A stretch of 64,000 bases of DNA from Parietaria judaica (GCA_954871525.1 OX940868.1:22997056-23061055), one strand, 5' to 3'. Counted from the stretch's first letter, positions 24,486 to 36,784 are shown. Notes: generated by a model from the sequence alone, not told the origin. A program made the numbers and translations.

Positions 24486-25343
24486 CTTCAAAGTGGATAA
24501 TTAGTTCAGTTGGATCATCCAAGTTTAGTTTATATACTTATTTATTATTAAATTACTTCATTAATTCTAATTCAAGAACAACAACAGATAATCCCAGAAT
24601 AACTATAACACCGTTTGTCGTTTAGACCGCAGATGGTGTCGTTTTCACTCTCTTCCTCTTATTCTCATCCGAACTTGCTTTATATATGTAATTATGTATT
24701 TATATTATTGATGTTTAAAAATTAATTTTTTGAAAGAATTAAAAAAAATGTACGAAACATGTTTTTTTATTTTTTTTCAGTTTTCAAATAAAAAATATAA
24801 ATTGGTACCAAACATTTATTTGAAAACAAATGCAATAAATTATTACACAATAATTACAAAGAAGTGAAATTAAAACTAGATTTTTTTGAGTTAACCACCA
24901 AATAGGGCCTTAATTTTTTTGTCGTTTTTATCGTCGTTTCTTCCTCAATAACATTTGACTGACCAACTTCTATCAATTTTTTTTTTGTTGTCTTTTGAAA
25001 TAAGAACGAAGAAATCTACAAATATTATTATAGTCGTTAAGAATGATGTCGTTTATGGTCGTGTGAACTGTGATGGTTTCTCATTTTCTCTCCTCACTTT
25101 ATCCTGTCGTTTTGGTCGCTTGTCGTCGTTCAATATCTACTGATAGAATATATGATTTAACAAGCGTTTATCAGAGGAAATATATAAAAATAAAAATAAA
25201 AAAATAAGAAAAACAGCTTCATTTCATTGTAGGATAAGCATACTTTCAACAACAGTTCCAAACGATGAACAAGATTAGAACTTCGAAACAAAAAATAAAA
25301 AACTGAAATAATTAAGAAACTGAAAGCAATACAGCTTCAATAG
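24486..25343. other. Promoter of transaldolase / 3' flank of TPP
   Basis: An 858-bp spacer between two - strand genes. The + strand carries repeated tgtcgtt-type words (near 24616, 24637, 24920, 25046 and 25104), the complement of the motif seen at other gene ends. No gene is visible. Confidence 0.55.
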
Positions 25344-27395
25344 TTAGGCCTCGTTATGTCCCTGCTCCTTCCATTTCACCAGTGACTTGAGAAACTCCAT
25401 CACCTGCAAACGACACACTGTCAGCCATTTCCGACCAGAGACGGAAAAACGACACATGCAAACAAAGACGAGATCGAACCTCGGAAGGATCTCTGAGAGA
25501 GTAGAACGCGTTGGTGTTCTCTTTTGGAACCGAAGACACCAGAATTCCAAACCCCTTTCCGCCTTCCCTTAAAACCTGATTAAACGAGAGATGTTCACGG
25601 TTAATACACCTTAAGCCAACTCAGAACAAAACTTCACCGATTGAGCTTACATATGAGAAATACCTTAAAGGCGTCTTCGTCGGAAATATCGTCGCCGATA
25701 TAGATCGGAAGCACGTCTTCTCTACCGGCTAACCCTGCAAGTTTACCCGTGAACTGATCCTATCAATTGTCCCCGTAATTGTGTATAATATATATGCAGA
25801 AGCGAGAATATATACCAAGAGACTTGAGCAGAAATTCAACTGCTTTTCCCTTGTTCCAATTAATTTCAGGGCGAACTTCTAAAACCTTAACATCGAATAT
25901 AAAATAAAAGATAAATTAAGCGACATTGAATAAATAGATATGAAAGAAAGCAAATATATGATAAGTGTTCATCGAATTAATCACCTTACGCCCGTGAGTC
26001 AATCTCAAACGAGGGTAGTCTTTTAGAATATCATGAACACACTCCGCAACTTTCGGCCAATTCTATACAAACACCGCTCGATTCATCAGAAAAGTTTCAG
26101 AAGTCTAAAAATGATGATCGTTATTTACGAGGCTACATGGGTAATCCTCACCTTCTCGTCTACATTACGGTAATGCGCAGAAGTACAGAACTTGTGGTTT
26201 TCAATTATCGCGCCTTCAATTTCTCGAGTTCTTCCAACGAGGGATCTAAAAACCTACATAAATAAAAGAAGCAATATTTTAACTTTAAATCATTATGTCT
26301 TCCGTGCATCGAACATGCTCGGTAATTAGAGAAGCACACCTCGTCAATCATCGGTAAAAAATCCTTAGCAGGCTGAAAAAGCATTAGCTCCTTGCCCTGC
26401 AAAATTCAAGGATAAAATACTAATTACATGAATATGTTGAGAAGTTATATATACAAATATATATATATACACGTATAATAAGACCTGTTTATCAGTAGAT
26501 TTCACACAATCTGGGTGGTCATCAGACACTTTACTACAAACCGGACTCATAATGTCCATTCCATGACTACCAGCATAATAAAGTTCAGTTAGTCCTATCA
26601 AATCAAAAACCTGAAACCAAAACGCGATAAATCAGTTACATGTGCCGATTCCAAGTTAATAACATAAACCTGACACATAAAAGTGGAGTTATAACCTTGT
26701 CGCGGCTACGTCCGCTGATGATTGACGTTGGGAAATGCATAGCCAAACTCCTCACAGCTGAACGCATCTGAAACCGTTTTAAGTGTACAAAGTAAGAAAA
26801 ATGGAACATGAATGAAGGACGACACGGGGTTAGATTACTCACAGCTTCAGACATAAGGGCATAATCAGGGTCATCGACAATCGGAGAAAGAGTACCATCG
26901 TAGTCCAGAAATATTGCTATTTTCTTCCCTCTCGCAAGCTTAACAATTTCCCCGAACGAGTTAAGTGCCGAAGGATGCTTAAGCTGCACATAAGATAGCA
27001 CGAGAAATTAATAAAAAAATCAAATCGGTTAATCACAAAAAAGGCGATATGTTATATAAGATTAGCGTGTTAAATTAGTTATGCAATATTAAGATAGGAC
27101 ATACCGTCCATGAGCAGTAAGCAATATCTACATGATCGTCGGCAGAAACATCGAGCAAAAGATCTTTGATTAGCTTCTTCCTGGGCGGAGAAGAAGATTT
27201 CATGGCATCGAGCCATCCATTGGAGCGAACGTCATCGAGCTTCCCAGGCTTCTTCCTCGGGATCGTAACGTATTTCCCCGAAGCGAACGACGTTCCTTGC
27301 TGCGAGTTATAAGGCAAGTGGATTCCTAGCCTTGACTTGCTAACCGGCGCGGGATCAGTGAGAACAGGCGAAGCGTGGTTCGGTTTCAAATCCAT
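25344..27395 (-). CDS. Trehalose-6-phosphate phosphatase (TPP)
   Basis: Removes phosphate from trehalose-6-phosphate, a sugar-status signal. Exons in transcript order: 27395-27105, 26983-26843, 26767-26696, 26610-26485, 26396-26340, 26253-26152, 26062-25985, 25885-25816, 25734-25664, 25575-25480, 25403-25344; 387 aa, all phases consistent. HAD-superfamily motif I is [11 protein letters not shown] (Asp124 nucleophile, Asp126). [52 protein letters not shown] and [12 protein letters not shown] follow in order. The front, with [14 protein letters not shown] and SSPPRK, resembles the Arabidopsis TPPF/TPPG clade. The leader contains an upstream ORF split by an intron (27457-27660), which supports that clade. 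Probably a cytosolic or plastid enzyme; localisation is not decided by sequence. Confidence 0.96.
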
Positions 27396-27456
27396 TGATC
27401 TCTCTATTCACTTTCGCAATGAACACTAACTCAGGTAGCTTGCCGAATTACAAGTT

Positions 27457-27660
27457 TTAACCTACTCTCTTGTCAATGAAGAACCAGCGTTTCAACGTTT
27501 TCTTGTCGCTGCTGCTAGGCGAGCGGTCCATTAAGCATGGGATCCCGAAAACCTGCGACGTTTACAAAGTCTAAAATTTAAATAATTTTATTAAGAACAA
27601 CCGAAGAGTAATGTTTGCATATTAATTTACCTGCTCATCCCAAATAATTCTACAGTGCAT
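27457..27660 (-). CDS. Upstream ORF in the TPP leader, 41 codons, split by an intron
   Basis: Two pieces join in frame: 27660-27631 (MHCRIIWDEQ) and 27552-27457 (VFGIPCLMDRSPSSSDKK, then TLKRWFFIDKRVG and TAA). The gtaaat donor at 27630 and the cgcag acceptor at 27553 are good splice sites, and the frame is open across the junction. The stop lies 61 nt before the TPP start codon, in a different exon position but on the same leader. From memory, Arabidopsis TPPF and TPPG carry conserved-peptide upstream ORFs (annotated CPuORF26/27); I infer this is the same type. Such peptides usually repress translation of the main frame. The C-terminal part is basic and aromatic (KRWFFIDKR), the kind of segment that could interact with the ribosome exit tunnel. 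Confidence 0.72.
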
Positions 27661-27681
27661 TTATAGCGGACCGGCAAACAT
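27661..27681 (-). promoter_or_regulatory. Minimal uORF abutting the larger uORF
   Basis: An ATG at 27681 opens a six-codon frame (MFAGPL) whose TAA is immediately followed by the ATG of the 41-codon uORF (taaatg). Both are in the same frame. If translated, termination and reinitiation at the abutting ATG could tune use of the larger uORF; this role is inferred. Confidence 0.5.
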
Positions 27682-27871
27682 TATTCTCAGTTCCCAGAAA
27701 ACCTAAATGACATGAAAATATTAACAATATGATCAGCAAAAAATAGTATACAAATTAACTATAATATGAGAAAACATAGCCCATAATAAATTAGACATCA
27801 AACAATACATACGATATTACCTCGTTACATAGTAACTTCTTCCTGTACGCACGCACTAGAATGCCGTGTAC

Positions 27872-27872
<1 letters not shown>

Positions 27873-27922
<50 letters not shown>
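27873..27922. repeat. Long TA microsatellite in the TPP leader intron
   Basis: About 24 uninterrupted AT units, the longest in the window. Probably highly length-variable. Confidence 0.9.
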
Positions 27923-27925
<3 letters not shown>

Positions 27926-28760
27926 ATGTGTGCATAAATATTCAAGTGGAGCCAACAGCAAATATGTATTGAATTTCAAATAATAAAAAGGCACTTTTCT
28001 ATGGAGATCTACTTCGTAACAGCCTCTCAAATGTAGCAGTATTAAAAAGAAAAGAATTTCCATGGCAAACAGTGACAAGACACTAGAACTACCCAACAAG
28101 CACACCGCTTAATTGGCCACTCCAAAGATACAGCCTTTTGTTACTTGAAAATGGAAAAATAACCCAGAAATGGCAAATATTATTATTCTGGAAACACCCT
28201 CTCCATTTGGAATCCTCATCAGAAGAGGACAAAACAGTTATGAATGCGAACCTGCAGAGCTCAGTAATTTCACCAACATTTCTTCACAGTGAAACCCACG
28301 TTAGAACTATATGTATTACCTCGTGAACTTTTTTTACTTTTTCTGTCAGTTTTTTGTAATTTTCTTTAGAAGGTGACTGAGACATGCTGCGAAACCGAAC
28401 AAACCGAACAAACAGACAATTAAACTGATAATAATCAATTAATAAATCTGTAGTACTATAAGGTGAGAAAAGCCATGGCCTTTTCATGAATAGAGTATAG
28501 ACAAGATTAGAAACATGGGAAAAGGTTTGGCCTTTACATCGAGCCGAGGAATCATAAAGAAGGAATCTTTGGTAAGCCCAAGAGAAATCTTGACGAACCC
28601 AGATCTCCATATTCACGAAATTAACGTGCACAGGATTACCTTGAATATGCAGATTCCGATGGAGGAGCGAGAAACTGGAAGACAGAGACTGAAATAGATG
28701 AGAGGAGAGAGAGAGAGTTATGAGAGAGAAGGGGAAGGATCTGAGAGGCGAATGGCTTGG

Positions 28761-28770
28761 GTATTTATAG
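28761..28770 (-). promoter_or_regulatory. TATA box of the TPP gene
   Basis: The - strand reads ctataaatac, an excellent TATA box. It is followed after about 30 bp by a CT-rich start region (tctctctctctcc). This places transcription start near 28730. Confidence 0.7.
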
Positions 28771-28946
28771 GGTCTGAGAGAGACGTGTTTCACAAGGCAA
28801 ATTGGAAAAGAATGGCTTGTTTGGTTGTCGAATAGGGAAACATTTACTGCAATTTACCATTTTAGCCATCCAGTTCGGCCGAATTTACTGCAAATCGCGA
28901 TTGCCATAAAGCTGCGACCTTTTTCTAGAGGAGAAGGAGAAGAGGG

Positions 28947-29240
28947 ACACGTGGCGGAAGGAGGAGGGACACCTGCGAATGGGTCCAAAACGACATGACA
29001 ACGTGTCGAAGTGGGTCCCACTCTTGCACAGCTGGCACTCGTCGGTGGCTCTCTATAATCTCATGCTTCTTTTTTCTTTTTCTTCTTCTTCTTCTTCATT
29101 TTTTTTTATTTATTTCTCTTCAGTTTATTTTCAAAAATAATAAAACACGCATGAAATGATATTTAATAAATGTGTGAAAAAAATAGGAAAAGAGCACGTG
29201 GCGAAGGGAAAAGGTGGGCTTTGGAGGCTGTCACGTGCAA
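28947..29240 (-). promoter_or_regulatory. G-box/ABRE cluster upstream of TPP
   Basis: Three CACGTG cores lie 180-480 bp upstream of the TATA box: acacgtggc at 28947-28955, cacgtggc at 29195-29202 and tcacgtgc at 29231-29238. The first two match the ABA-responsive ACGTGGC element bound by bZIP factors. A palindrome gtgggtcccac at 29011-29021 fits a TCP-type site. ABA or sugar/light control of TPP is inferred. Confidence 0.55.
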
Positions 29241-32200
29241 ATAATTAGTTTTTATTTTCTCCCTCTATATTATATGGTATTTTTTTTGTATAAATATAAG
29301 TAAGTTGGCATTTAGGTGCTATGGAGAAGCACGTATCTCGTGCTTGACTGCTTGTACTAAGAGAAGAAGTCAATTTTACATTTTAATCTTGGTCACGGCA
29401 AGAAACTGGAAAGGTCTCTTTTACTAACCTTCTACGTAATTTAAAAATATGAAATATTAGTATTTACATATATATATTATTTTGTATTGGGGAATCCTCA
29501 TTTATGATATTAAATTAATAACGAATCGAAGAGGTTTAATAGGTCAAACATGAACTTAATTTTGTATACAGCGACATCTTTTTTATATGTTAAATAATCG
29601 GTCCATGTAAAGTGAAATTTTACTCGGCTTGTGTGAAGAGAATATATAGAGATCAACATTGATATCGCAAATCGACTTATTTGGTTATATTAATTTTCAT
29701 TATCGAAATTTAATGTAGAAGATCGTTATTATTACTATTTTACGTAAGAATTACGTGGTTAATGGGGGATCGCGATGATAAAAATAATCTTCTTGACTCT
29801 AGTTTAATCTCTATGTCTAGTCAGATCGACGAATATATGGTCCGATTTCGGAATATGAATATGATTCATCATTTCACTTGTAATTCTCACCATATTAATA
29901 TCTCTTATTATAATTTAAGAGGCTGTTATTTCTTGTATTACTATTGTTATATCATTAGATAAAATCTTCGATTTTATTCCTTTTGCAAGATAACTTTGTT
30001 TACGATCCTCGAGCTAGATGCTCTCCAGTTTATAGATACTTATTATAATTAAATACTAAATGATTATAATAAAACCCTAATTTATGTTGATGAGTTAATG
30101 CTTCGTTGATGTTTATATATGTATCAAGTTGGCTAGCCTTTCGAAGGGTTGAGAAGACAAGGGCCAAAATAAAATAATTGTGTACATCGGTCGCTATAAT
30201 ACTAGCTTTCATTATATACTATTTGGAACCAGAAAACATTAAGTTTTATTCATTAGTTTATACAAAAATATATATTGTACATCTATATATATAAGATCTA
30301 GACATCTATGTCAAATAAAATTTGTGTGTTGCTTTGGAGCTCGCAGTTCAGAGTCACAAACAGAGACATATGTATAATTTAATAAAAAAAAATTATAGTT
30401 GCTGTTAGGGATAGTGACAGTCATTGTACATATTTAACTCGAGCTAGGTTTAATTATTGGTTTATTTTTGTTGTTCTTTACCTAATCCCAATTATTGAGC
30501 ATGAACCACACTAGCTAATTGCCGAAACAAAATAATTGATGTTTAATTAAGAAGTACATATATAGCTTGTCAACTTCGACACCTAATAATCGTCTTAAAA
30601 GGTCAATAATATATTATGGCCATTGTGTGAAGAGCTACTCAAAATTAATAATATGATTGTTGGATATAGTATGAATTACAATTCCTATTGTATCTGGTAA
30701 CTGTACTAAATCATAAAAAATAAAGTTTTAACTTTTAATTTCTAAACTGTGTATTATCAAGGAAAACGTACTGCACATCTAATATTATATAGTATGGCTA
30801 ATTTTAGTTCGTGATTGTTGAGGGTGTTTCTGACACTCAACAATCAAAAGGTTTAATCCTTGTTTTTTTTTTAAATTGATCGGTTTCTTCCGTTTATTAG
30901 CTAAGAACACTCAAAGAACAATGATGACAAATGCTTGCGTATTTTTTTTTTTCTGAATATAGGGTTATTACAAGTGTGAATACAGGGTTTTTATCCCCTA
31001 CAAATGAGGCCTCTCTTGCCTTTTATAGTCTTAGTTCCTACTTCCTTTTTTCCACCAAAAACCCCTGTCCCATCATTCTTGTCGGCGTAGTTGGCATTGA
31101 CACTACGAACTCCATGATTTGGGGGTGGCAGGAGGTGTCCGCCGTGCAGGGTAGGTAGAATTGGCATGGCCTTCATGAAATGCTCGTCACGTCGGTCGTC
31201 AGTCGGCATCGCGTGTCTGCTGTCGACGCCTCTTGTCGACTTTAGGTACTTATCCTTCGCCATCGAGGCTTGGCCATTCCTCTCGTCGACTCTCTGTCGT
31301 GTTGTCGCCCTTGATTTCTCTCATCGACATTTGGTACTTATGTCCCGCACGGTCCAGGATTTCTCCTCTCGTCGTCCTCGCGCGCCGTCGCCTCGCTTAA
31401 TTAACAACAGGCGTTGCCTATTTCTTCATTGAATGGGTCTGACCGGATCCGACCTTAACAGTGATCAGGTAATTCGATAATGATCATTTTGTTTCAATTA
31501 ACTTCTTTAAATTATCATAAGTCAACTTATTGTCCATAATGATCATTTCATAATCATCTCTTATCGTTATGAGCTCATTGTTGCTCACAAACAAGCAGTT
31601 AACATCATAGTGTAAGTGAAATTGAAATGTAGAAAGTGACGTTCTTTATATTTGTATTTATGATTTTTTTTATTTTTTCGTCAATTGACCATTTTCTATA
31701 TTGCCAATAAAACGAGCTAGGGAATTGATTTATTTGAATTTTTATCCTAATTGAATTGAATTCATATAAGTTCTCGTGACGAAAAAAAACTTTTGTTTAT
31801 ACGGATAATGGTATACAAAATATTGTGCATCTGATTCTATGAACAAAGATTTATAAAATAAAATATTAAAAAATCATGTCAAATGAATTCATTATAGTTG
31901 ATGAAGAATTGCACATTTGTTGTTGGTTGACGGAGCTAAAATTGATGCTCTTAACATTAAGAAAGACTTTACACGTTTAGTCAATTTAAATATTTATTTG
32001 TTGTATTCATTCTTTTTAAGAGTTATACAAATGCCTCGCTGATCTAAGTTACCCCAAAAGATATCGTAAACTTTGTACATGAAAGTGTAGATGTTGTTTC
32101 TCTTTTCTACGCACGCTTTTTGGTTTTTCCATATTATATATACTTTTTATTTTTCAAACTAATACTAAAAACTATGAGATATGACTTTATTATTATGTGC

Positions 32201-33194
32201 CATTCTGGTTCTTAACAAATGGAGTTTAAAATATCTATTTTGGTTCTTAACCCCATGAAGCAAATATGTTAACAATCGCTATATAAGTTAACTTATAGGT
32301 ATAAAGAGGTAAAATCCTTGGTCTTGAAGTTAGGTAGAGGTCTAATTTTGACGAGGCTCAACTTTTGGTTCGAACTTTCAAAGACGAAAGGCTTATTAAA
32401 AAGCCTGCTTACGAAACTCTCAAAGAAACCGAGGCGGGGAAAAAGAAGAAGCCAAAAGCCGGTAATAGTACCGGGAAATAATAATATATATTGATAAAAT
32501 GCTGTAACTTCATGTGAAGCAAACTTTGGGAGGAGAAAAGGAGAAATGACGAGAGAGAAAGTATGATGGTTTTCTTTGGCAATTTCAAGTTGGCAATCTC
32601 ATTGTGATTGGACCATTACATAATTGCCTTCCCATTAAGTCACTAAGGCAATTTAGGGCCCACTTTCATTCCACACATAATATTAATCATTTCCATCACA
32701 ATATATAGTCTATTTCTCATGAGTCATGATGGAACTAAACAACGTTTGGACCTAACATTTTTGTATATTTAATAATTTATAAACAGCCAAGCCATCAATC
32801 AAAATAACCGATGCTCATATAAATGATTTGATGAGTGTATTGTCATTTTTCAACTAATGATGGACTCTTATATTTGATATCATTTACTCCTTTTCTCTAA
32901 GTTTAATTAGCTAGTTTTACACTTTTACTTACAATAATAAAATAAAATTTAAAATAAAATAGTTAGTTTAAATATATATATAAATATTTAAACTCAATAT
33001 CAAATATTAATATTTTAAATAAAAGATGGATGTCCAAAATCTTATGATGTGAGTCTGAGTTTAAAGAGACTTACATTTAGAGATCGCAAAATAAGAAATG
33101 AAACTCATTATAATATAAATAAGATAAAAATATAAGAGTTTACAAACAAACAAAAAGAAAGAAAGAAAGAAAGAGCATAAAATTAAAGGAACTG
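29241..33194. other. Gene-free interval with an unidentified GC-richer island
   Basis: Mostly AT-rich without features. The segment 30960-31440 is clearly richer in G+C and has the text style of a degraded retrotransposon (for example gtgaatacagggtttttatcccctac). It gives open frames on both strands (90 aa on -, 88 aa on +), none with a family I recognise. A patch at 32280-32460 has box-like gttcgaac words but no clear SINE structure. Confidence 0.45.
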
Positions 33195-33234
33195 AAAATT
33201 CTCTCTTAAACAAATGTCATTGTCAACAGAGGAA

Positions 33235-33385
33235 GTTATGAAATCAGGGTGGGAAGCCCACCACTAATTACCCGAACATTGAGCCCTAAAACTGGCTAAG
33301 GCATTTGCAGCCTTATTACCCTCTCTAAAAATACGACTTATTCGAATTGAATAGTCTCTAGGAAATGAAGACATTTCGACCATCG
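33235..33385 (-). pseudogene. LINE-derived RNase H fragment
   Basis: On the - strand the text translates to IRISRIFREGNKAANALASF, then RAQCSGN, a stop, and WWASHPDFITSS. The REGNkaAnaLAsf core followed by WW.s.PdF is the C-terminal RNase H signature of plant LINE polyproteins. A stop codon interrupts it and no reverse transcriptase is present. An AAAG microsatellite (33153-33174) lies just past its 3' side. Confidence 0.7.
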
Positions 33386-33420
33386 AACTCTATCGCAACC
33401 TCTATGGAACTTCACGTGAT

Positions 33421-35745
33421 TTTTTTCTAAAAACGTTGAACAGTGTAGCTAGAGTCACATTCTAGCCGCACATTCTCCCACCCACAATTTCTATAATAAC
33501 ATATTTATAGAAATTCATGCCTATAACGTACCACTGAACCAACATGGAACATATTGATATTACGTAATTCAAGTCCCTGGACATGTTTAAAACGTTTATT
33601 TTTGTGTAGGTTATTATTACACATCCTTTTGTTGATTAATATTGATACCAACACTAAGTTTTTTTTTTTACCAAAAAAAATGAAAAAATCTAAAAATATA
33701 GGAAACTTGCAATCTTGATTTTTTATGTTGCCACCTCACCTTCATGAGATTCTCCTTATATATAGATTAATTAGTTTTGAATTTTGATATCTAAGGACAC
33801 TTAATTTGTAATATATGTAAATCTCATATATCTTTACGCTATTGTGTATTTTGTGTAGCACATGGAGACTCGGGCTTCCCTTCCCCGGATTTATATAAAT
33901 AAATATGTACTAGAAGAAAATTGACTCTTTGATAACTTGGTAAAAACGAAAAAGAGAACAAGGTAAATAATATATAATTTTTTAAAAAAAAATTGAGACG
34001 ACATTACGTATACATTTAATTAAAAAAGACTCATTTCTTCGAATATAAATTGAAGTTAAATGAAATTTGTCGGTGAAGGATCTACGAATAAGATGCGTAG
34101 TGTAATGTAGCATTATGTGATTTTCATCAACATGTCGTGTGATAAGGAGAGAAGTGAATAATTGCTTGGACAAAAAATGCATAATTGAGCAATCAAGCTA
34201 GAGCTCTACCAAACCTAATTTTAGGTCAAATCAGACCTAATTCTTCATTTCTTGCTACCAAAAAAGAAACCCATGTGTTACTATCTTTCTATTTTGCTAA
34301 ATGTGTGTCCAAATTAGTTTTTCATATTTTTGGACAACGCCATTAAACTGTCATTAATTACTATAATATGTGACATCTCTCGCTCTATCTTCATCGGTTG
34401 TGAGTTCACCGCCTTCGATGAATTTCGCCGCGAATTGAGTTAATTTCCGGACATTGGCTGGATAGGTGTGGACTTGTTATCTAATTCTTTCTTTACATCG
34501 CACATTTACTTTTGGAACGAAAAAATATTTAAAGTTTGGGGTGGCTCCAAATCTAGAATTATTGGTACTGAAATTATTTGGTCTCATCAAACGTTTTACA
34601 AATTTAATGGTTTCGTAAGGACAAAATACGAATTGGAGTGTGTAATATTTTAATTTTTATGAAGTTAGACTAACTATAAGTAATTGATTTATTTTATTGA
34701 GTTACCGAGATCAAGCCACGATTTAACTACTCAGCTAATATTAATAACAGAGATTAAAAAAAATAAAATTGAACTTATTTAAACTAAATATATACAAGGT
34801 AGTAGTAGTTTTTCTAGTCTTTACCTAACAAATCATTAACCGACAGAAGCGTTATTTCAAGCAAAAATAAATAAAAATACAAAAAAGATGCGAAAGTTAA
34901 CTCTCGAAAGACCGGTCAACGCTGCAACGTCGGATACACAACGCGAATCCTCGTCGTCATTCCTAAAGACAAATCAGGATGTGGGTCCCACCTCCAAAGT
35001 ACACTTTGCTTTTGTCTTGTTCTGCAATCCTACATGTCCACTTGCTCTTCGACAGCCCATTAAAGAGCACCTGGCGGGTCCCACGCATTGACGAGGTTAA
35101 TTGCTGAGTTGGCAGTGACGTGGACCCCTCGGTGATGCTGTCTGACTCGGACTTGACACGGCCGACGACTCAGCTGACGATGATTCCATTAGAAAAGCTC
35201 GATGAGTTTGACAGCAAAGTTGAGTGTTAGAGTACTAAAGATGTGTGAGTGAACACCTTCTTGTGTTACATATGTTTCAAAAATTATCACCATGTAATGG
35301 AAAATAATTGACGACTTTGTTTTTTTGTCAAAACACAACCAAAACCAACGTCCACCGGTTTATTTCCATCGAGTCTTAATCGCGAGTCGACTAATAATCT
35401 AATGCGAAATATTGACCTTCAATTCAAATACCAGCTAAACTTAAACCCACAATCAAAATTTTATTTTTAATTTTGGCAAGGGCCTCAGAATTAATCATCG
35501 CCTCGACCACTGAAAATCATAGGCCTTATAAGTTGTATTTTTTTTCTTTCTCTTCAAGGCTCAACCATTTGTAGTCTGTACTATAATTTGTCATATATTT
35601 GTACTATAACTTAGAGAAAGAGAATGATTAATTAACTCATCATTTAATAGGCTGATCATGAATTGTTTGTTATATCAATCACAAATAATGTCAAACAAAA
35701 CAAATACAAACATAAGCCATGGTGGTTTGATAATTAACATGTCCC
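33421..35745. other. Gene-free interval, promoter-like patch at its right end
   Basis: AT-rich apart from about 34880-35240. That patch has gtgggtcccac (34981-34991), cgggtcccacg (about 35075), tgacgtgg and gactcagctgacg. It looks like a promoter without a following gene. A 67-codon frame there (34888-35091) has no recognisable features. Confidence 0.4.
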
Positions 35746-35753
35746 ATTGTAGC

Positions 35754-36784
35754 CAGGGGCGGACCCAGGAAATGATTTCGGGGGTGGCGAACGATAATTA
35801 AAGACCAATAGATTAAATTATAATTAATAATTAATAATATCTCAAAGCGTATAATTACATCAAAATAGAAGGACTTGCTTTTTTATTACGGAAATTTTCT
35901 ATGATTGAATCAATACCAAAATATTATATATGTAGTTTTTTAGGTATTATAATTTATATCGGTGTTATCGTCAATTTATTAAAAATCGCTTACGGCCAAC
36001 TACTCGGAAGTTCAATTTTACAAATGACAATATATGTATATTGTGTGAGTTCTTATATAACTCTAAAAAAACCGATTATACCGATAATATGTTATGGGTA
36101 TAACACAAATATATAGGTATAAAATATTATTGAAAATAGTTAATGAAATATACTAATTATTAATCAATAAAAATTAATAGATTTTAAAAAATGTTTCTAT
36201 TTGAAATCTGTCGTATAAATATATAATGCTATAGTTTTTTTTTTTTAAGGAAATACTATAATTAGATAATGGTGTCTCTCTAGTCTCTATACTGATTCTT
36301 TACTTATATATAATGAAGTATATAAAAAAAATAAATCATTTTTTGTAATTGTTATGTGAAAAAGTAAACACCAATGTCAGTATGCATGGAGTTGTGTGCA
36401 AAAAGTAATCAATCCATCAAATAACATATCAATTAAAAATTTAAAATCACTCACGCAACCCAAGAAAGACAAAATAAGTAATTAAAAAAACAAAATTAAT
36501 ATTTTTAATCTGACAACTTCATCTTCCTCGTTCATTCGACATTTCGACTAAAACACTATTTTCTGCAACTTTTTTTTTCTTTCCATCTATTCATATTCTT
36601 CTAAAAAAGTTGAGGGAGACAAATTGAAGGTTATTGAAGAATGTTGAGGGTGACAAAGTCTACATGAGAGAGAGGACTTAACCTATTTTTAATATTTTCA
36701 ATTTAAAATACCAGTATAATAATTTTTTCTTATAAATCTGGGGGTGACATAAGCCACACCTACTAACACATGGGTCCGCCCCTG
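35754..36784. mobile_element. Non-autonomous hAT-like element (CAGGGGCGGACCCA ends)
   Basis: 1031 bp with a perfect 14-bp inverted terminus: CAGGGGCGGACCCA at the left and TGGGTCCGCCCCTG at the right. It is flanked by an exact 8-bp duplication, attgtagc, at 35746-35753 and 36785-36792. The interior is AT-rich and has no transposase. Intact ends and an exact duplication suggest a relatively recent insertion. Confidence 0.92.

Larger units (their letters stand above)
27631..28740 (-). other. 5' leader of the TPP transcript
   Basis: A leader exon at 27702-27631 has a catttag acceptor and a gtaaat donor. A first leader exon probably runs from about 28735 to 28640; it begins with CT repeats and ends at a caag|gtaatcc donor. 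The intron between them is about 940 nt and contains a TA microsatellite. A 169-codon frame overlapping 28284-28793 is explained by this leader plus promoter and is not regarded as a protein. Confidence 0.6.

Noticed and set aside
28284..28793. A 169-codon frame on the minus strand
   Set aside because: It covers a TATA box, a CT-rich leader and an intron donor of the TPP transcript and has no recognisable domain.
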